This document shows, in pieces, positions 50,890 through 62,384 of a DNA stretch of 64,000 nucleotides. Where the stretch lies: the NCBI RefSeq assembly GCF_010389155.1, contig NC_057763.1, positions 40,840,645 to 40,904,644 on the forward strand, read 5' to 3'. Both the position numbers and the translations under genes were made by a program. The notes beneath the pieces are model-generated. The model was not told where the DNA came from and searched no databases. It saw only the letters and a program-made list of their open reading frames with translations. The stretch is from Erigeron canadensis. Its lineage: Eukaryota > Streptophyta > Magnoliopsida > Asterales > Asteraceae. How positions within the stretch are numbered: position 1 is the stretch's first letter; the number at the start of each line of letters is the position of its first letter.

Positions 50890-51190
50890 TAGGATTAAGT
50901 ACTTAAGTGTATGAAAATGTAATTAACTATGGCAAAAAAATTATTGTATGCATGAACTTACAAAATATCTATTGTATGCACGAACTTTGTAAAAATGTTC
51001 AAGTCATGTAACATGTGTACGTGACACCTCATATGAGCTGTCACGTGCAAATTTTTGATTGGTCAATCATACTTAGTTACATAACTTAAACATTTTTACA
51101 AAGTTCATGCATACAATAGAGGTTTTGTAAGTTCATGCACACAATAACTTTTTGGTCATAGTTAATTACATTTTCATGCACTTAATCCTA
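50890..51190. mobile_element. 300 bp MITE with TAGGATTAAGT ends
   Basis: The left end TAGGATTAAGTACTTAAGTG matches the inverse of the right end, CATGCACTTAATCCTA. The inner arms share ATGAAAATGTAATTAACTAT and TTATTGTRTGCATGAACTTA. Inner words (TTATTGTGTGCATGAAC) are also found in the foldback element at 44001-44989, so the two families may be related. Confidence 0.7.
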
Positions 51191-52100
51191 ACAAAAAAAT
51201 GTACAGTTTTTATCGTGGGTTAGATTTTTTTTATTTATTAAATTTTTTTTTTTGTTTATAAAAGTTCAATACGACTTATATTATGTCAATTTTGAACATG
51301 AAAAGATCTATCGAGTTATTTTAGCTAATTTGAGTTATTTAAAATTCTAGCCAATTCAAACCAATTTGTATCTCTTTCTGTGAGATAAACTTGAAAAAGT
51401 AATTACTTACGGAAAATGCTAAATGCATAACGTGCATAAAAAACCTTATAATTTTCATATTAAAAGTCCAAACTTTAAAATGAACAAATGAGGGTCTAGA
51501 AGTAAAGTATATATCATGGCAAAATTCAAAACCAATTTTTGCTAATCTATATAAATACAAATTAACATGTTACTACTCGTCTAAAATAAATATAGTGATT
51601 CTTAATACATGATTTATCATTACCCAAAGTAAAAGAGCCGATGATAAACATTCCATTTGTACACTTCGAATTAAATGGAAAAAGGTTTGTCTGATTTGAT
51701 ATGGCACCCCACCCAAAAGATTTGTTATGAGACATGCATATATGGGCCATGCATTTAGCATCCGTAGATGTTTGGATTCTGGTAAATAAACAGCTAATTA
51801 GCTATGGTGTTGGTGTGTACCAGCAGGGATGAACACATCGGGGCCGTGGTAGGATCCCTATTGATGATGACAACACTTTAAACATTAGGTCCTACGTACT
51901 CTCCCACACAAGTAGGCTTTTAAGGTTCATCTATTGTCTTTGTCATCTGAAAAACTACTGAGTATATTATAAATAAATATATATATGCTGCATTATGTCT
52001 GTGTAACAACAACTTGACCATTATTTGACCATACCCGCCTTGCAAATTTCAATAGCTCGAAGAGCATATATGTTCATCACATATTCACATCATGTCATAC
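51191..52100. other. Intergenic DNA
   Basis: No gene seen; AT-rich with short homopolymers. Confidence 0.45.
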
Positions 52101-52272
52101 ATGTGTAAGTTAACTTACACATGATTTTTCTGTGGGTCCGTCGCTGGATATTTTTTATATTCTTACAAAAAAAGGTCTTGTATATCGTAGTAGATCATGA
52201 GGATGGTGTGTAAGTTACGAAAATCAATAGTCCTTTTTTGGACTTTTTTTTGTTGGTCTCAAATTATCTTTC
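52101..52272. mobile_element. Partial GTTATTTTA-type MITE
   Basis: Shares GTGTAAGTTAACTTACACAT, GTGGGTCCGTCGC and GATGGTGTGTAAGTTAC with 11073-11384, but only the centre and right arm are present. Confidence 0.6.
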
Positions 52273-52817
52273 TCATATATATATATATATATATGCTCAA
52301 AATTAGTGTAGTCCTCAAGTTCATGTTGAAAGTATCAAAATGTATACAACACTTTAGTAAATACTAAATACACCCAATAGGGTCCGGTATACTTCAATGT
52401 GACCAAAATCTAAGATTATTTGATTTACAGATTTCTTTTTAAATTTATTGCTCCTATATATACGTGCGTACTTTCCCATATGGTGAATTACGTTAATACC
52501 TTTACGCAACTAGATTATTGTCCCGCGTAATATGCGATTAAGTATATTTTTATATTTATATATATCAAAAATATAATTTTCTTAAGTAATAGTTAACAAA
52601 TTAATAATAATTAATGAATTAAAATTTTTAATTTCACTTTATTAACATTTGTGTTTTTGACCTTGATAATTCACAAAAATTTATTATGTTGTTCATTAAG
52701 TCTTATTGATTCAATAAATTATTCAATGCCAAAAGTTATTGCTTATCCATGTCATCACAAATGTCATTCGGATTTCCATGTCATATCATAAAAAAATATC
52801 ACACATGACACGTTCTT

Positions 52818-53151
52818 TAGATAGTGTCAAGGCATACAACCTTCTAAACCTAGTTGCAAGATTGCCACCATTAAGCCAATGATTATTCTAGAATCTTGTC
52901 TTATCTTCACTCCCAACTGATCTTTAATAACATCTTAAAGATCTAGCAATCGAGTGTCCCTCAGATAATGAGGAACATATATTTGTCCATATATTATTAC
53001 CATTTGTTTTACAAAGGAACGCAAACTCAGAACCATGAATCACATAGATGATTTTAAACCTCACGGCATCCAAGTTTTGAACCACATGTCATATCAATTT
53101 GTACATATCAATGCTAAATTTTGAGCCTCCAGAGCACCAAAACCTCCACCT
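52818..53151 (-). pseudogene. LINE (non-LTR retrotransposon) relic, zinc-binding RT end
   Basis: On the minus strand the frames read GFGALEAQNLALI, then IIYVIHGSEF, then GSEDKTRF*NNHWLNGG and ATRFRRLYAL. This order (GSLEA.N.ALL, IHG, G..TRFW.D.W.G, RFPRLYAL) is the C-terminal reverse-transcriptase/zf-RVT region of plant L1-type LINEs. Stops and frame changes show it is dead; one stop replaces the tryptophan of RFW. Confidence 0.6.
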
Positions 53152-53589
53152 ACTTTTTTTTACCCTAAACGCTTGCTTTCCAATCAATCCATTATATTTC
53201 ATTTTTTGAGTTCAACCCCCCTTGCCCCTTCCTCACAAAAAAATAAATAAAATGAAATTGTGATCTTTATCAATCGAAATAAAGAAAAATAATGTATCCT
53301 AAATACTTTAAATTGTCGAGTTAGAATTCATCATAGGCAACACATTAGTATTAAGTTTAGATTTTATTCTATAATAACTTTATAAAATTTATGAAATATA
53401 ACAATGGATGGAGTCCGACTTCAATTTTTGTACAATGTAAACTTTTTAAGGGTATATTTGTAATTTTGTTCCTACAAAATATTAATAAATAAAGAATACA
53501 TACAAATATTGACTTTATTGTAATAAGTCTCTTTTTTAAAAGTTCATCACTTGGTTGGAAATATTAGTCTTGACATAAACCTCTCTATT

Positions 53590-53830
53590 GGTAGCCCAAC
53601 TTGACATTCAAAGCCCATTATGTCTTTCAGCCAAATGTTGGTCACGGGTTCGAAACCTTTGAAAGACATATTGGAAAGTCCTTGCCAAAGAGGTGGGGCA
53701 TGGGGGTTTTCTCTAGCATGTAGCTGGTTTTCTCCAGAATGGTAGTGGGACTTCCACCACCAGTCATGCCATCGGATTGACTGTGTTGGTGATGTCGTTT
53801 ATCTCTACTGGACGATAAAGAGACATGACG
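53590..53830 (+). mobile_element. tRNA-derived SINE-like unit
   Basis: GGGTTCGAAACC at 53647-53658 is a good RNA polymerase III B box. A weak A-box-like TTGGTAGCCCAAC lies about 60 bp upstream. A non-coding body follows (GGGGGTTTTCTCTAGCATG; CTACTGGACGATAAAGAGAC). No poly(A) tail or target duplication was established. Confidence 0.4.
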
Positions 53831-56800
53831 CTGAGTCCAATCACCACTGCTGTTCCAAAAAAAAGAATAGGAAAAAAAGAAAAGAAAAAGAGGTTGGAAA
53901 TTTTTTATTTTTATTTTGGTAAATGTAAAGTACATTACTAATATAGTTGTATGTAAAAACATTATTTTTTTTCAAGTTCTTTTATAATAGTAATCACAAT
54001 AGTCACGCATATTTACAAGCTAAATTATATATCATTAATTACGATAATTTATTTTACTATATATATATTGCCGGTAGTGCAGAGAGAAAAAAATAAATTT
54101 AAGTTTTGATCTGGACCATTGAAATTAATAAGCAAAACGATCTGAGCCTTTAAAATTAAAATTCGAGATATGGTAAGTAATAAATAAACTAAAAGTCAAA
54201 TTTGACTATTTTAGATATGGTAACTATTTTTACTTAATTTAATATATGCTTTTTTAATTGTAGTAACTATTTAATACTCAGTACATGATAATTATTTTCA
54301 AAATGATTTGTATGTTTTAGCCATTTATCATGATAATTATATACTACATGGTAATGGCAATTACTTTTAAATTACTTGCATATTACATGCACGATCTAAA
54401 CATTAACTTTTATATAAGTATCTCCATCATTTCATTATTAGAGCATTAGAGCTGATTATTAAAACATTAGATTTTAGGCTCGTATTTAATACACATGGAT
54501 TATCACATCATCAATATTAGGTGTTAATTTATTATAGTTTAAAATTTAATTTACTATTTTTATTAATAATACATTGATCTATATATTAAAACTTTGAGTA
54601 TTATATTGAAATACTTTTAAAAATATACTCATGGAAATTGTTAAATGTATCCAAACAACTATACTTTCTATATTAATCATGGTAAATATCTAAATATGAG
54701 ATTTCAAAAAACAAGTTACTTGAAGTAATCAATTTTTTAAAAGACTTTTTTTTACTTGAACTAAACACAGTCTACACATTCAACATTTAAATGTTATTAC
54801 CATAACATGATGTCATTTTTTTTAACAAATCACAATGCTATTCAAGTTGGAGATCATTATCTTATGTCATAAAAAATAATATTATTTCAAATATAAATTG
54901 TAGATCGTATTTTTTATTTTTTTTGACAATACAGTCTGTTTTTTCTTTAAATTAATATTTTAAACTCTTACTTTCGATATTTAATATTGTCTATTTTTAC
55001 ATTTTGTCTTTTCTATATATGAACACCAATAATTTTTTTTATTATATATAATCATATATTGATGAGTAACCGCATGACGCGCCGAAGACAGTATGGTGGT
55101 GGCTGCACCAATTAGTAGTTCGGGTACTTTATCTGAAAGTAAGCGCGTTATAAGGGGTAATGTATTTTAGCAGTTAAATGATAGGTATAATATATATATG
55201 AGAATAAAATAGGTTATGAGGGGTAATTTAGAGAGCAAACATATAACTTGAGGAAGGGGCTAAAATAGTTTATAAGAGAATATGGATATATTACTTAAAA
55301 TGCAAAAAGAAAAAAAAAATGACATGACACAAATCATCAAATCCATTTACATGAATTAGTACATGTTATTTAAGTAAAGTAAAAATATGGCTAGGCATTG
55401 CAATATTCTATTGTTTGAGTAAGCTGGTGGAAAGTTGACGAATTGAAATTAACCAACCCATAGGCATCCCATCTAATAATGGTGTTAAAATCCCAATGGC
55501 GCGTTAAATGGGTTGGTTGATTTCGGGTCACATGGGTTGTTCAGTTGGCGTATTAAATGAGTTGGTGAGTTGACGGGTCAACGGGCTGATTTCAATTCAA
55601 ATGAGTGTTTGTTGTCTGATCAAATAAATTGGTGGAGTCGACCTATTAAAAAACATTATATAAATTTTTATAATTTTGGGTTAACAGGTTGACCTAATAA
55701 CCCAAAAGGTCAACCCGACCCCGACCAAAAGAAAGCAAGTTGGCGGATTATCGAGTCAAGATCTTACGACTCTAACCCAGTTTTCCGTATCAGTTCAAAT
55801 CCAATTTTGGGTAAGATTAATTATTAACAATCTTAATATATATCAAACCGACTCTATATATGTTATATCAAAAAGTGTACAAAGTTTAAGACTTCATTTT
55901 AACATTATGCTCGACGTAATAATAAGCTTTATAGTTGGATATAAGCTAGGCTTTTAAGTTTACTTAGTAACCCGGTCACCGACCGAGTATTAATCTAGTT
56001 TTGTTTAATGGAGCGCAACTTCTCTATCACCACATGCTCCAAAATTGCAGATCAATGTTAAAGGTTGATGTTCCCAAAGTTGTCACTCACCTAAGCTAAA
56101 CTCGGCCTTCTCAACATCGCCGGTGATAATTTGACTAAACCGGACATATATAGATATAATATTGTAGATACATGGTGTTACGACATTATTAATATTCAAT
56201 TTTTCTTTATTATGGTTTAAAATATAGCTTACTATTTTTATCAATAGAAAATTGATCTATATATTTTAAATATAATATATCTCAAATATTTTAATTAAAA
56301 TATGATCTGTTTTTTTATATGATATTACAATTATTCTTTTGGATAAAACATAAGATAAAGAATATTATTTTATTATCATTAAATATATATATTAAAGAGA
56401 AACCTTAATTTATAATTGAAAAAATATTGACCCTTAGATGAGTTTTAAATTTTATTTAGAGTCATTAGATCAAATGGTGATGACATATACCTTATTTAAC
56501 TTTTTTGGATATATTTTAACCCTTTAGTCTTTTGATTAGAGTAACGGTCGCGAATGACTAAGGTTTGTTACAAAAGCGAACTTCAGCGAACGGTCAGGAC
56601 ACTTTTAAGCGGAATCTAATCGACGACCAATGTAACTTCATGTTTTCTAGTGGTTTAATTATTACCTGGTTAAGTATTTGCCAACTTATAATATTATAAA
56701 AAATTAACATGTTATTAATTATATATGTTTCATGCGTATTACGTGAGTATTAATCTAGTTAGGATATATATTAGCTATTAATATAATAATATATTAAAAA

Positions 56801-57268
56801 AATAATATTACCTATTATTCTATTATATATATATATATATATATAATAGCTACTATTTTTTGATTTCTTGATTAAAATTATTGGGTAAAAATTATAAATT
56901 TATGATGAAAAACAAAAAGTGTAAATTAAATTTAAAAGGGTATATATATATATTAGCTACGAGTATTATTTTTGATTTATTGATTAAAAATATTGGGAAA
57001 AAAGTGTAAATTTGTGATGGAAAACTAAAAAGTGTAAATTATTTTTAAAGGGGTATTTTTTGTATAATTATAAAAAGTGTAAGTATTAATATTGTCATTT
57101 AAGAAAGATAAAATAATTAAATTTGATCTAATGGCTCTAAATCAAAAATGGAATTTATCCAAAGGTTCTTGTTTGTTTAGGACTGAATTTAACACCTTGT
57201 TATATATATATATTGGTAGATATGGTGTGGAGAAATTAAACTCCAAAGGCATACACCAGCTGTATTAA
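53831..57268. other. AT-rich intergenic region
   Basis: No gene found. It includes sequence with GGGTTGGTTGATTTCGGGT and AACCCGACCC words (about 55500-55720) of repeat character, and a roughly 110 bp direct duplication at 56841-57060. Confidence 0.5.
56841..57060. repeat. Direct duplication of about 110 bp
   Basis: Two adjacent units each run from TAGCTAC through TTGATTAAAA.TATTGGG to AAAGTGTAAATT and end in a (G)GGTAT tract. They differ at several bases. Confidence 0.7.
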
Positions 57269-57271
57269 TTA

Positions 57272-59300
57272 GAGGCTCCCCAATGGTGAGGACTCATCCA
57301 CCAAAGACTAGTCCCTGCCAGCGCCACATCAGCAAAAAACACTTCAAGGACTAATCCCCCAAAATGTACCCAATTGACTCATCCACCAAAGACTAGTCAT
57401 GAACCCACCAATTATTTAATTCTACCCATTTGTCCAAACTTTACACTTTTAACCCTCTAAAATTAGAACAAACTAAAACATACCCAAATAAAAAACACTT
57501 CATTAAAAATAAAAACATTACACAATTTATTATAAAAAACACATTACAATACTTCAAATAAAGGAAATACACATTAAAATAAAAACATTAAGTCGAGAGG
57601 CGCCATATATGCTCCGTAAGATCATGACGAAGAGCATGATGCACATTGCGATCTCGAAGCTCCTTGCCGGTACGTTGGTGAAGTGCAATCCTTTCCTCGA
57701 ACGTACGCTCCAGTAAGACGATTGGATCAATGTCGTCTCCATCCTCGAGTGAGCTTATGGCGTACCCCGCGTCTTCAACCTTCATGTTATGCAATATAAC
57801 ACAGGCATACATTGTTCGAGTGATCTGATTCACGCTTTTTGATCTTGCTGGCTGGGTTAGAATGTGCCATGAGTTTTGAAGCCCTCCAAAGGCACGCTCG
57901 ACATCCTTCCAGGCACTTTCTTGAAACTTTTTAAATTTCTTCCGCTTCTCATCTTGAGGGCATGAATACGACTTTACAAAATTCGACCATTCGGGATAAA
58001 TGCCGTCTGCGAGATAGTAACCCTTTTTGTAGTGGGTGCCATTAACAGTGAACGAGCTATCAGGTGCACGATCTTCAATGATTTCTCTAAATAAAGGCGA
58101 CTGGTTCAGAACATTTATATCGTTGTTCGAACCAGCTGTGCCGAAAAAAGCATGCCAGATCCACCTATCGTATGAAGCTACTCCTTCAAGCATGATGGTT
58201 GGATGACCGTGATCACCACGCGTAAACTGACCTTGCTATGCCTTGGGACAGTTCCTCCAAGGCCAGTGCATGCAATCAATGCTTCCAAGCATGCCTGGGA
58301 AGCCATGAAGCTCTTTATGTCGAGCGTACAAGCGTTGTATGTCCTCTGGTGTTGGTCTACGCAAATATTCATCCCTGTAAAGTTCGAACACACACTTACA
58401 GTAATAGTCTAGATAACACCTTGATGTTTCTTCACCCATCTGTAGATACTCATCAAGTGAGTCGGGATTGTAGCCATACGCCAATTGACGTATGGCGCAC
58501 ACACTTTTGGATGGTGCTGAAACCAGGCTTTCCTCGGGCATCAAACTGCTTGTCTTGCATTCTTTGAAAATGCAAAGGTACAGGACCTGGATTGCGAGAT
58601 GGGTATGATATTATGTCGTTCACAATGCGCATGAACATAGGTCTAGGCATACGGAATCGTCGCCTAAAGCTCTTCAACGAATACTTTGGGTTTTCGTTAA
58701 AGTAAGCTGCCATTAGGCGCTCGTCAGCACCATAGCGATCTCTTTCGATGACCATACGGGGTATGTATGGTCTTGATGATTCACCTTGTTCAAGCAAATC
58801 AACACATTCGGCCATGATGCCAAAAAGCTCTTCATCATCGTCTTCAGTAGGAAACAAATCGGGTCTCGTGTACGTTGATAAACTTGAATGAAACTGGTTG
58901 TTCATGATGATTTATGTATACGAAAGTGTGATTTATATAATATAGCTGAATATATGCAAGAGTGGTGTCAAATGGTGGTTCACTTGAAGTGTATATATAG
59001 TCATTTTGAAAAACTAGCCGTTAAGGACTAAAGTTGTCACTTTTTTGAACATGTTTTCAACTATATAGCCGTTTAGGGTCTAAAGTTGCCAAGAAATGAA
59101 ACTTATGTTTATCTTCTTCCCTTTTAAATTCAAACCGTTGGAGTAAAAAAAATAAATAAAAATTAACATAAAAGTTCGTCCCTGCAGGAACGAATCACCC
59201 GGACGAATGAGGCGGACGAGAGGGGAACGAGTCCCACCCAACGGTGTGGACTCGTCTCTGGAGTGCGGACGAGCAGAGGGACGAACCATTGGGGAGCCTC
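57272..59300 (-). mobile_element. Full-length PIF/Harbinger transposon
   Basis: Perfect 16 bp terminal inverted repeats GAGGCTCCCCAATGGT (57272-57287 and the complement at 59285-59300) are flanked by TTA on both sides (57269-57271, 59301-59303). The 2029 bp element holds one transposase gene on the minus strand. The Myb/SANT-like second protein common in this superfamily was not found, and the transposase is broken, so it is probably not autonomous now. Confidence 0.9.
57588..58905 (-). pseudogene. Harbinger transposase (HARBI1-like nuclease), broken
   Basis: DDE-type nuclease of the plant transposon protein family; in active elements it cuts at the terminal repeats. Reading from 58905: MNNQFHSSLST, ADERLMAAYFNENPKYS, FRRRFRMPRPMFMRIV, then after a frame change VCAIRQLAYGYNPDSLDEYL, YLRRPTPEDIQRLY, GSIDCMHWPWRNCPKA, then TAG, then QGQFTRGDHGHPTIMLEGVA, GSNNDINVLNQSP, YYLADGIYP, SAWKDVERAFGGLQ. 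All three acidic residues are present (D of SIDC, D of NNDIN, E of DVERAF). Defects are a frameshift near 58500-58520 (about 2 bases short after QKC) and an in-frame TAG at 58236-58238 where the family has Trp. About 439 codons, the usual size. Confidence 0.9.
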
Positions 59301-59303
59301 TTA

Positions 59304-62300
59304 TCAAACACGAGTTTTTCTCTATTTCTGACATATATCGTCTTAAAGCTAGCTCTTATTGCTAAGTTTTGAAAAGACTTTTTATGTCATTTGGATTTAG
59401 GTCTAATTCGGATTCCTCCGTTTTGACTTCATTAAGATCAATTAGCTAGTTATTTATATTAATTGTCGTGAGAATTAAATAAACCTAGAAAATTAGTAAT
59501 GTCATAGTCTTCCAATCAAATTGGTATTAGCTAATTATAACAACCAGCGTCATTTTATACAACAATAAGAATTAGAATAGGTGTCGTTATCAAACGATCA
59601 AAATCTTACCAATAAACGATGGAAAATAAGTTATTTTCAAATATGATTAAGTACAATTATTTGTTGGCGATATTGAGAGCAAATACCCAAATGATGGATC
59701 AGTTCTTTCGAAGACATTTTTTGTGTCAAACTCTGAGAAAACTTACAGTATTCGTGTAATATCTACTTACAATGACCTTTCATATATTAAAATTTTACAT
59801 ATAGAGAAATTCGATCTCTATGTTTAACTAAACTTATCCTCACGTGATGCACTGTGTAATGGCGACGGTCACGGATTGTGATGGCGCACGACATGCAGTA
59901 GCGGCGATGTAATGACGGCGACAGTGGTGGCGTGACGGGTGGTGGTGGCTCACGATGGTAACAGCGGTGACGACGGTTGATAGTGGTAGCGGCGGCAACG
60001 AGTAATGTAGTTTATTAATATATTGTGTTTTATGAATAGTTAAATGTTGAATGTTAAAGAGGTCGGTGTTTCTCTTTTAGAAGCTAAATAAGAGAACATG
60101 TGGTTGATGGGGCTTTTTGGCGGAGACCAATTTCATACTATGTATGTTAAGGGGGTGTTTGTTATTGAGATTGTAAAACAGATTTTGCATTTTCAAAATA
60201 GATTATGCGTTTTCAAAACTGCGTTTTGAAAAAGCAGGTAGGTACATGCTTCTTTAAAACTGCGTTTTCATAGTAAATAATCACTTTTTTACACAAACAC
60301 TTTTTCATATTATCTGCGTTTTACGAACGTAATAATCAGATAATCAATTCAAAACGTATTCCCAAACACCCTCTAAATATTCCGATATTTATAGGTAATT
60401 CATATCGTTTAAAGAATAATAATTAAAAATGAATGTGTTTTCAATTAAGATTAATTTAAGGAATATGATAAATTCTCTTAAAGATTATTCTAAAATTACT
60501 TCTAAAATTATAAAAAAGACATATGATATCTATTAATTTTCTTTTCTAATTTTACCTTTAATTTTTTCACATGTAATAATTTTTAGGATTTTAAGATGAT
60601 TAATTATTTTCTTTATTTTAATATTAAGTAATTAAAGGATGGGTGATTGAATTAGGTGGGAAGTAAACTAAAGATGACATAAAGCTTGTCAGTCTGTCTT
60701 AGTCAGAAATATATTAGTCGTATTAAATTAAATATTAAATATCAATAGTTAAAAAACATTAATGTCCTTTTTTATTTTATTTCAATCAACAACCTTAAAC
60801 AACAATCAACCATACCCAACTTTTCTTTTTCTTTATTTCAATTTTACTTTTTTTTTAACAGTATTTCAAATTTAATTTACTTATGAGAATATTTTTTTTA
60901 TTAATGAGTTTATATGGTTAAAAAAGATATCACTTTTAATAAATATACATAAGATTTACCAAAAATGTGACTATATTACTCTAACTTAAAATTTAAAAAA
61001 ACCTACATGAAAAATCGTCATATATGCATAACTATATAGAGGGGAAAATTTGAAAAAAAGAACATGTAAAGAAAATGTATGCTGGAAATGGTAAAATATA
61101 ACAATAACAATGAAGTGGTTACTAACATGCTTCTGTTCTTAAGATTACATAAAACAAAATGAAATTTGATTAATACTACTTCATAACTTTCCACTTGGAG
61201 GGGAGACAACATGATCTATATCATTTGATTTTATGCTTTTTTTTTATTACTACTATAATAAAAATTAAATAATTCATATTTGACTTTTTATAGTATGAAC
61301 CTAATTTTCCCTTAAATAAAAATAATTATAAATAATTTATTTAAGTATATATAAAATAAACTAACAACTCATTATAAAAAGATCAAGCATTAAATATTTA
61401 TAAAAACAGAGGTGAAACTTTTTTGAGAAAAGAGAGGGAATAAACAATTATGTGTGAGGTCCAATAAGAAAAGTTGCATGTGATATGATTAGAAGTGTTA
61501 TTAAAATTAGTGCTTAATAAATATTTAATTAGAGCTTAAAAAGCACCAAATTCAATGCATATGATATCATCCAGATATCCAACATATATTGTGCAATTTC
61601 ACAACAGCCAACGAAACTTGCATGAAATAAAACTTCAACAAATGGTGACTGATTTTTATGGGAAGAAAAGAAAAATAATATCCTAATAAATAAACATTGA
61701 AAAAATGCCACAATAATCAATGTTTTGGGACTAACATCCGACCAAGACCATGGAGACTCTCAAAACGGCAATATAGTGACTAGAGATATTTTGTTGTACA
61801 GTTCTTTTCAAGCGTCTCGGGGTTCAATTCAAAGTGAATCCAAACTGGTTTTCGTTCCTAAACAAGCAAAAACTTAACTGGTTTTGAGCCCGGTTTTGGC
61901 TCGTATTTTGAGCGAAAAACAAACCGGCTCAAAACCATTGAAACTATAATATGTACTATTAGGGAACCAAATTTACCTAATTTCAACAATGTTACACATA
62001 CAAATGGTTATGAAATGACTTGACCGACGACTATTGTTTCAACAATCATAAGACGTTCATTATTGTGTAATGTTTCAGATTTTTACAATTACGTACAGTT
62101 GATAAAAATCTACGAGAAAACAAATTCTTTTCTTTCCCACAATCCGAATATTGATTTTTCGGTTTGGCTATGAAGATTACAACAAAACACATAACCTAGA
62201 CATAATAATAAAAATCAAGATTTAACGTTCCTTTTGAGCTATACCATAAACAGCTCGAAAAACATCATCAACAGTAGTAGTAGTGGTAGTACATTGATAC

Positions 62301-62384
62301 ATTCATAATCATATCAAGCATATACTAAGAACACAAGTCAAATTTGCCAAAAGTCAACAACTTTCGATGATCAAAACATCTTTT
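59304..62384. other. Intergenic DNA and 3' flank of the GRAS gene
   Basis: AT-rich. It holds a GC-richer low-complexity patch of GGCGACGGT/GTGGTGGCG words (about 59860-60005) and a MITE-like unit at 60149-60374. The 3' UTR of the GRAS gene ends somewhere near 62200-62384. Confidence 0.5.
60149..60374. mobile_element. MITE-like unit with GGGGGTGTTTG ends
   Basis: Starts GGGGGTGTTTGTTATTGAGA and ends CCCAAACACCCTC, inverted. Arms share CGTTTT words. It is loosely similar in end structure to 9715-10080. Confidence 0.55.

Noticed and set aside
53645..53660. GGGTTCGAAACC as part of a tRNA gene
   Set aside because: No acceptor stem, anticodon arm or D arm fits around it; a SINE B box is the better reading.
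53642..53962. Minus-strand frame of 106 codons
   Set aside because: It overlaps the SINE-like unit and low-complexity AG-rich sequence; no protein similarity is apparent.
59080..59334. Minus-strand frame at the end of the Harbinger element
   Set aside because: It crosses the terminal repeat into flanking DNA and has no similarity to the Myb-like partner protein of such elements.
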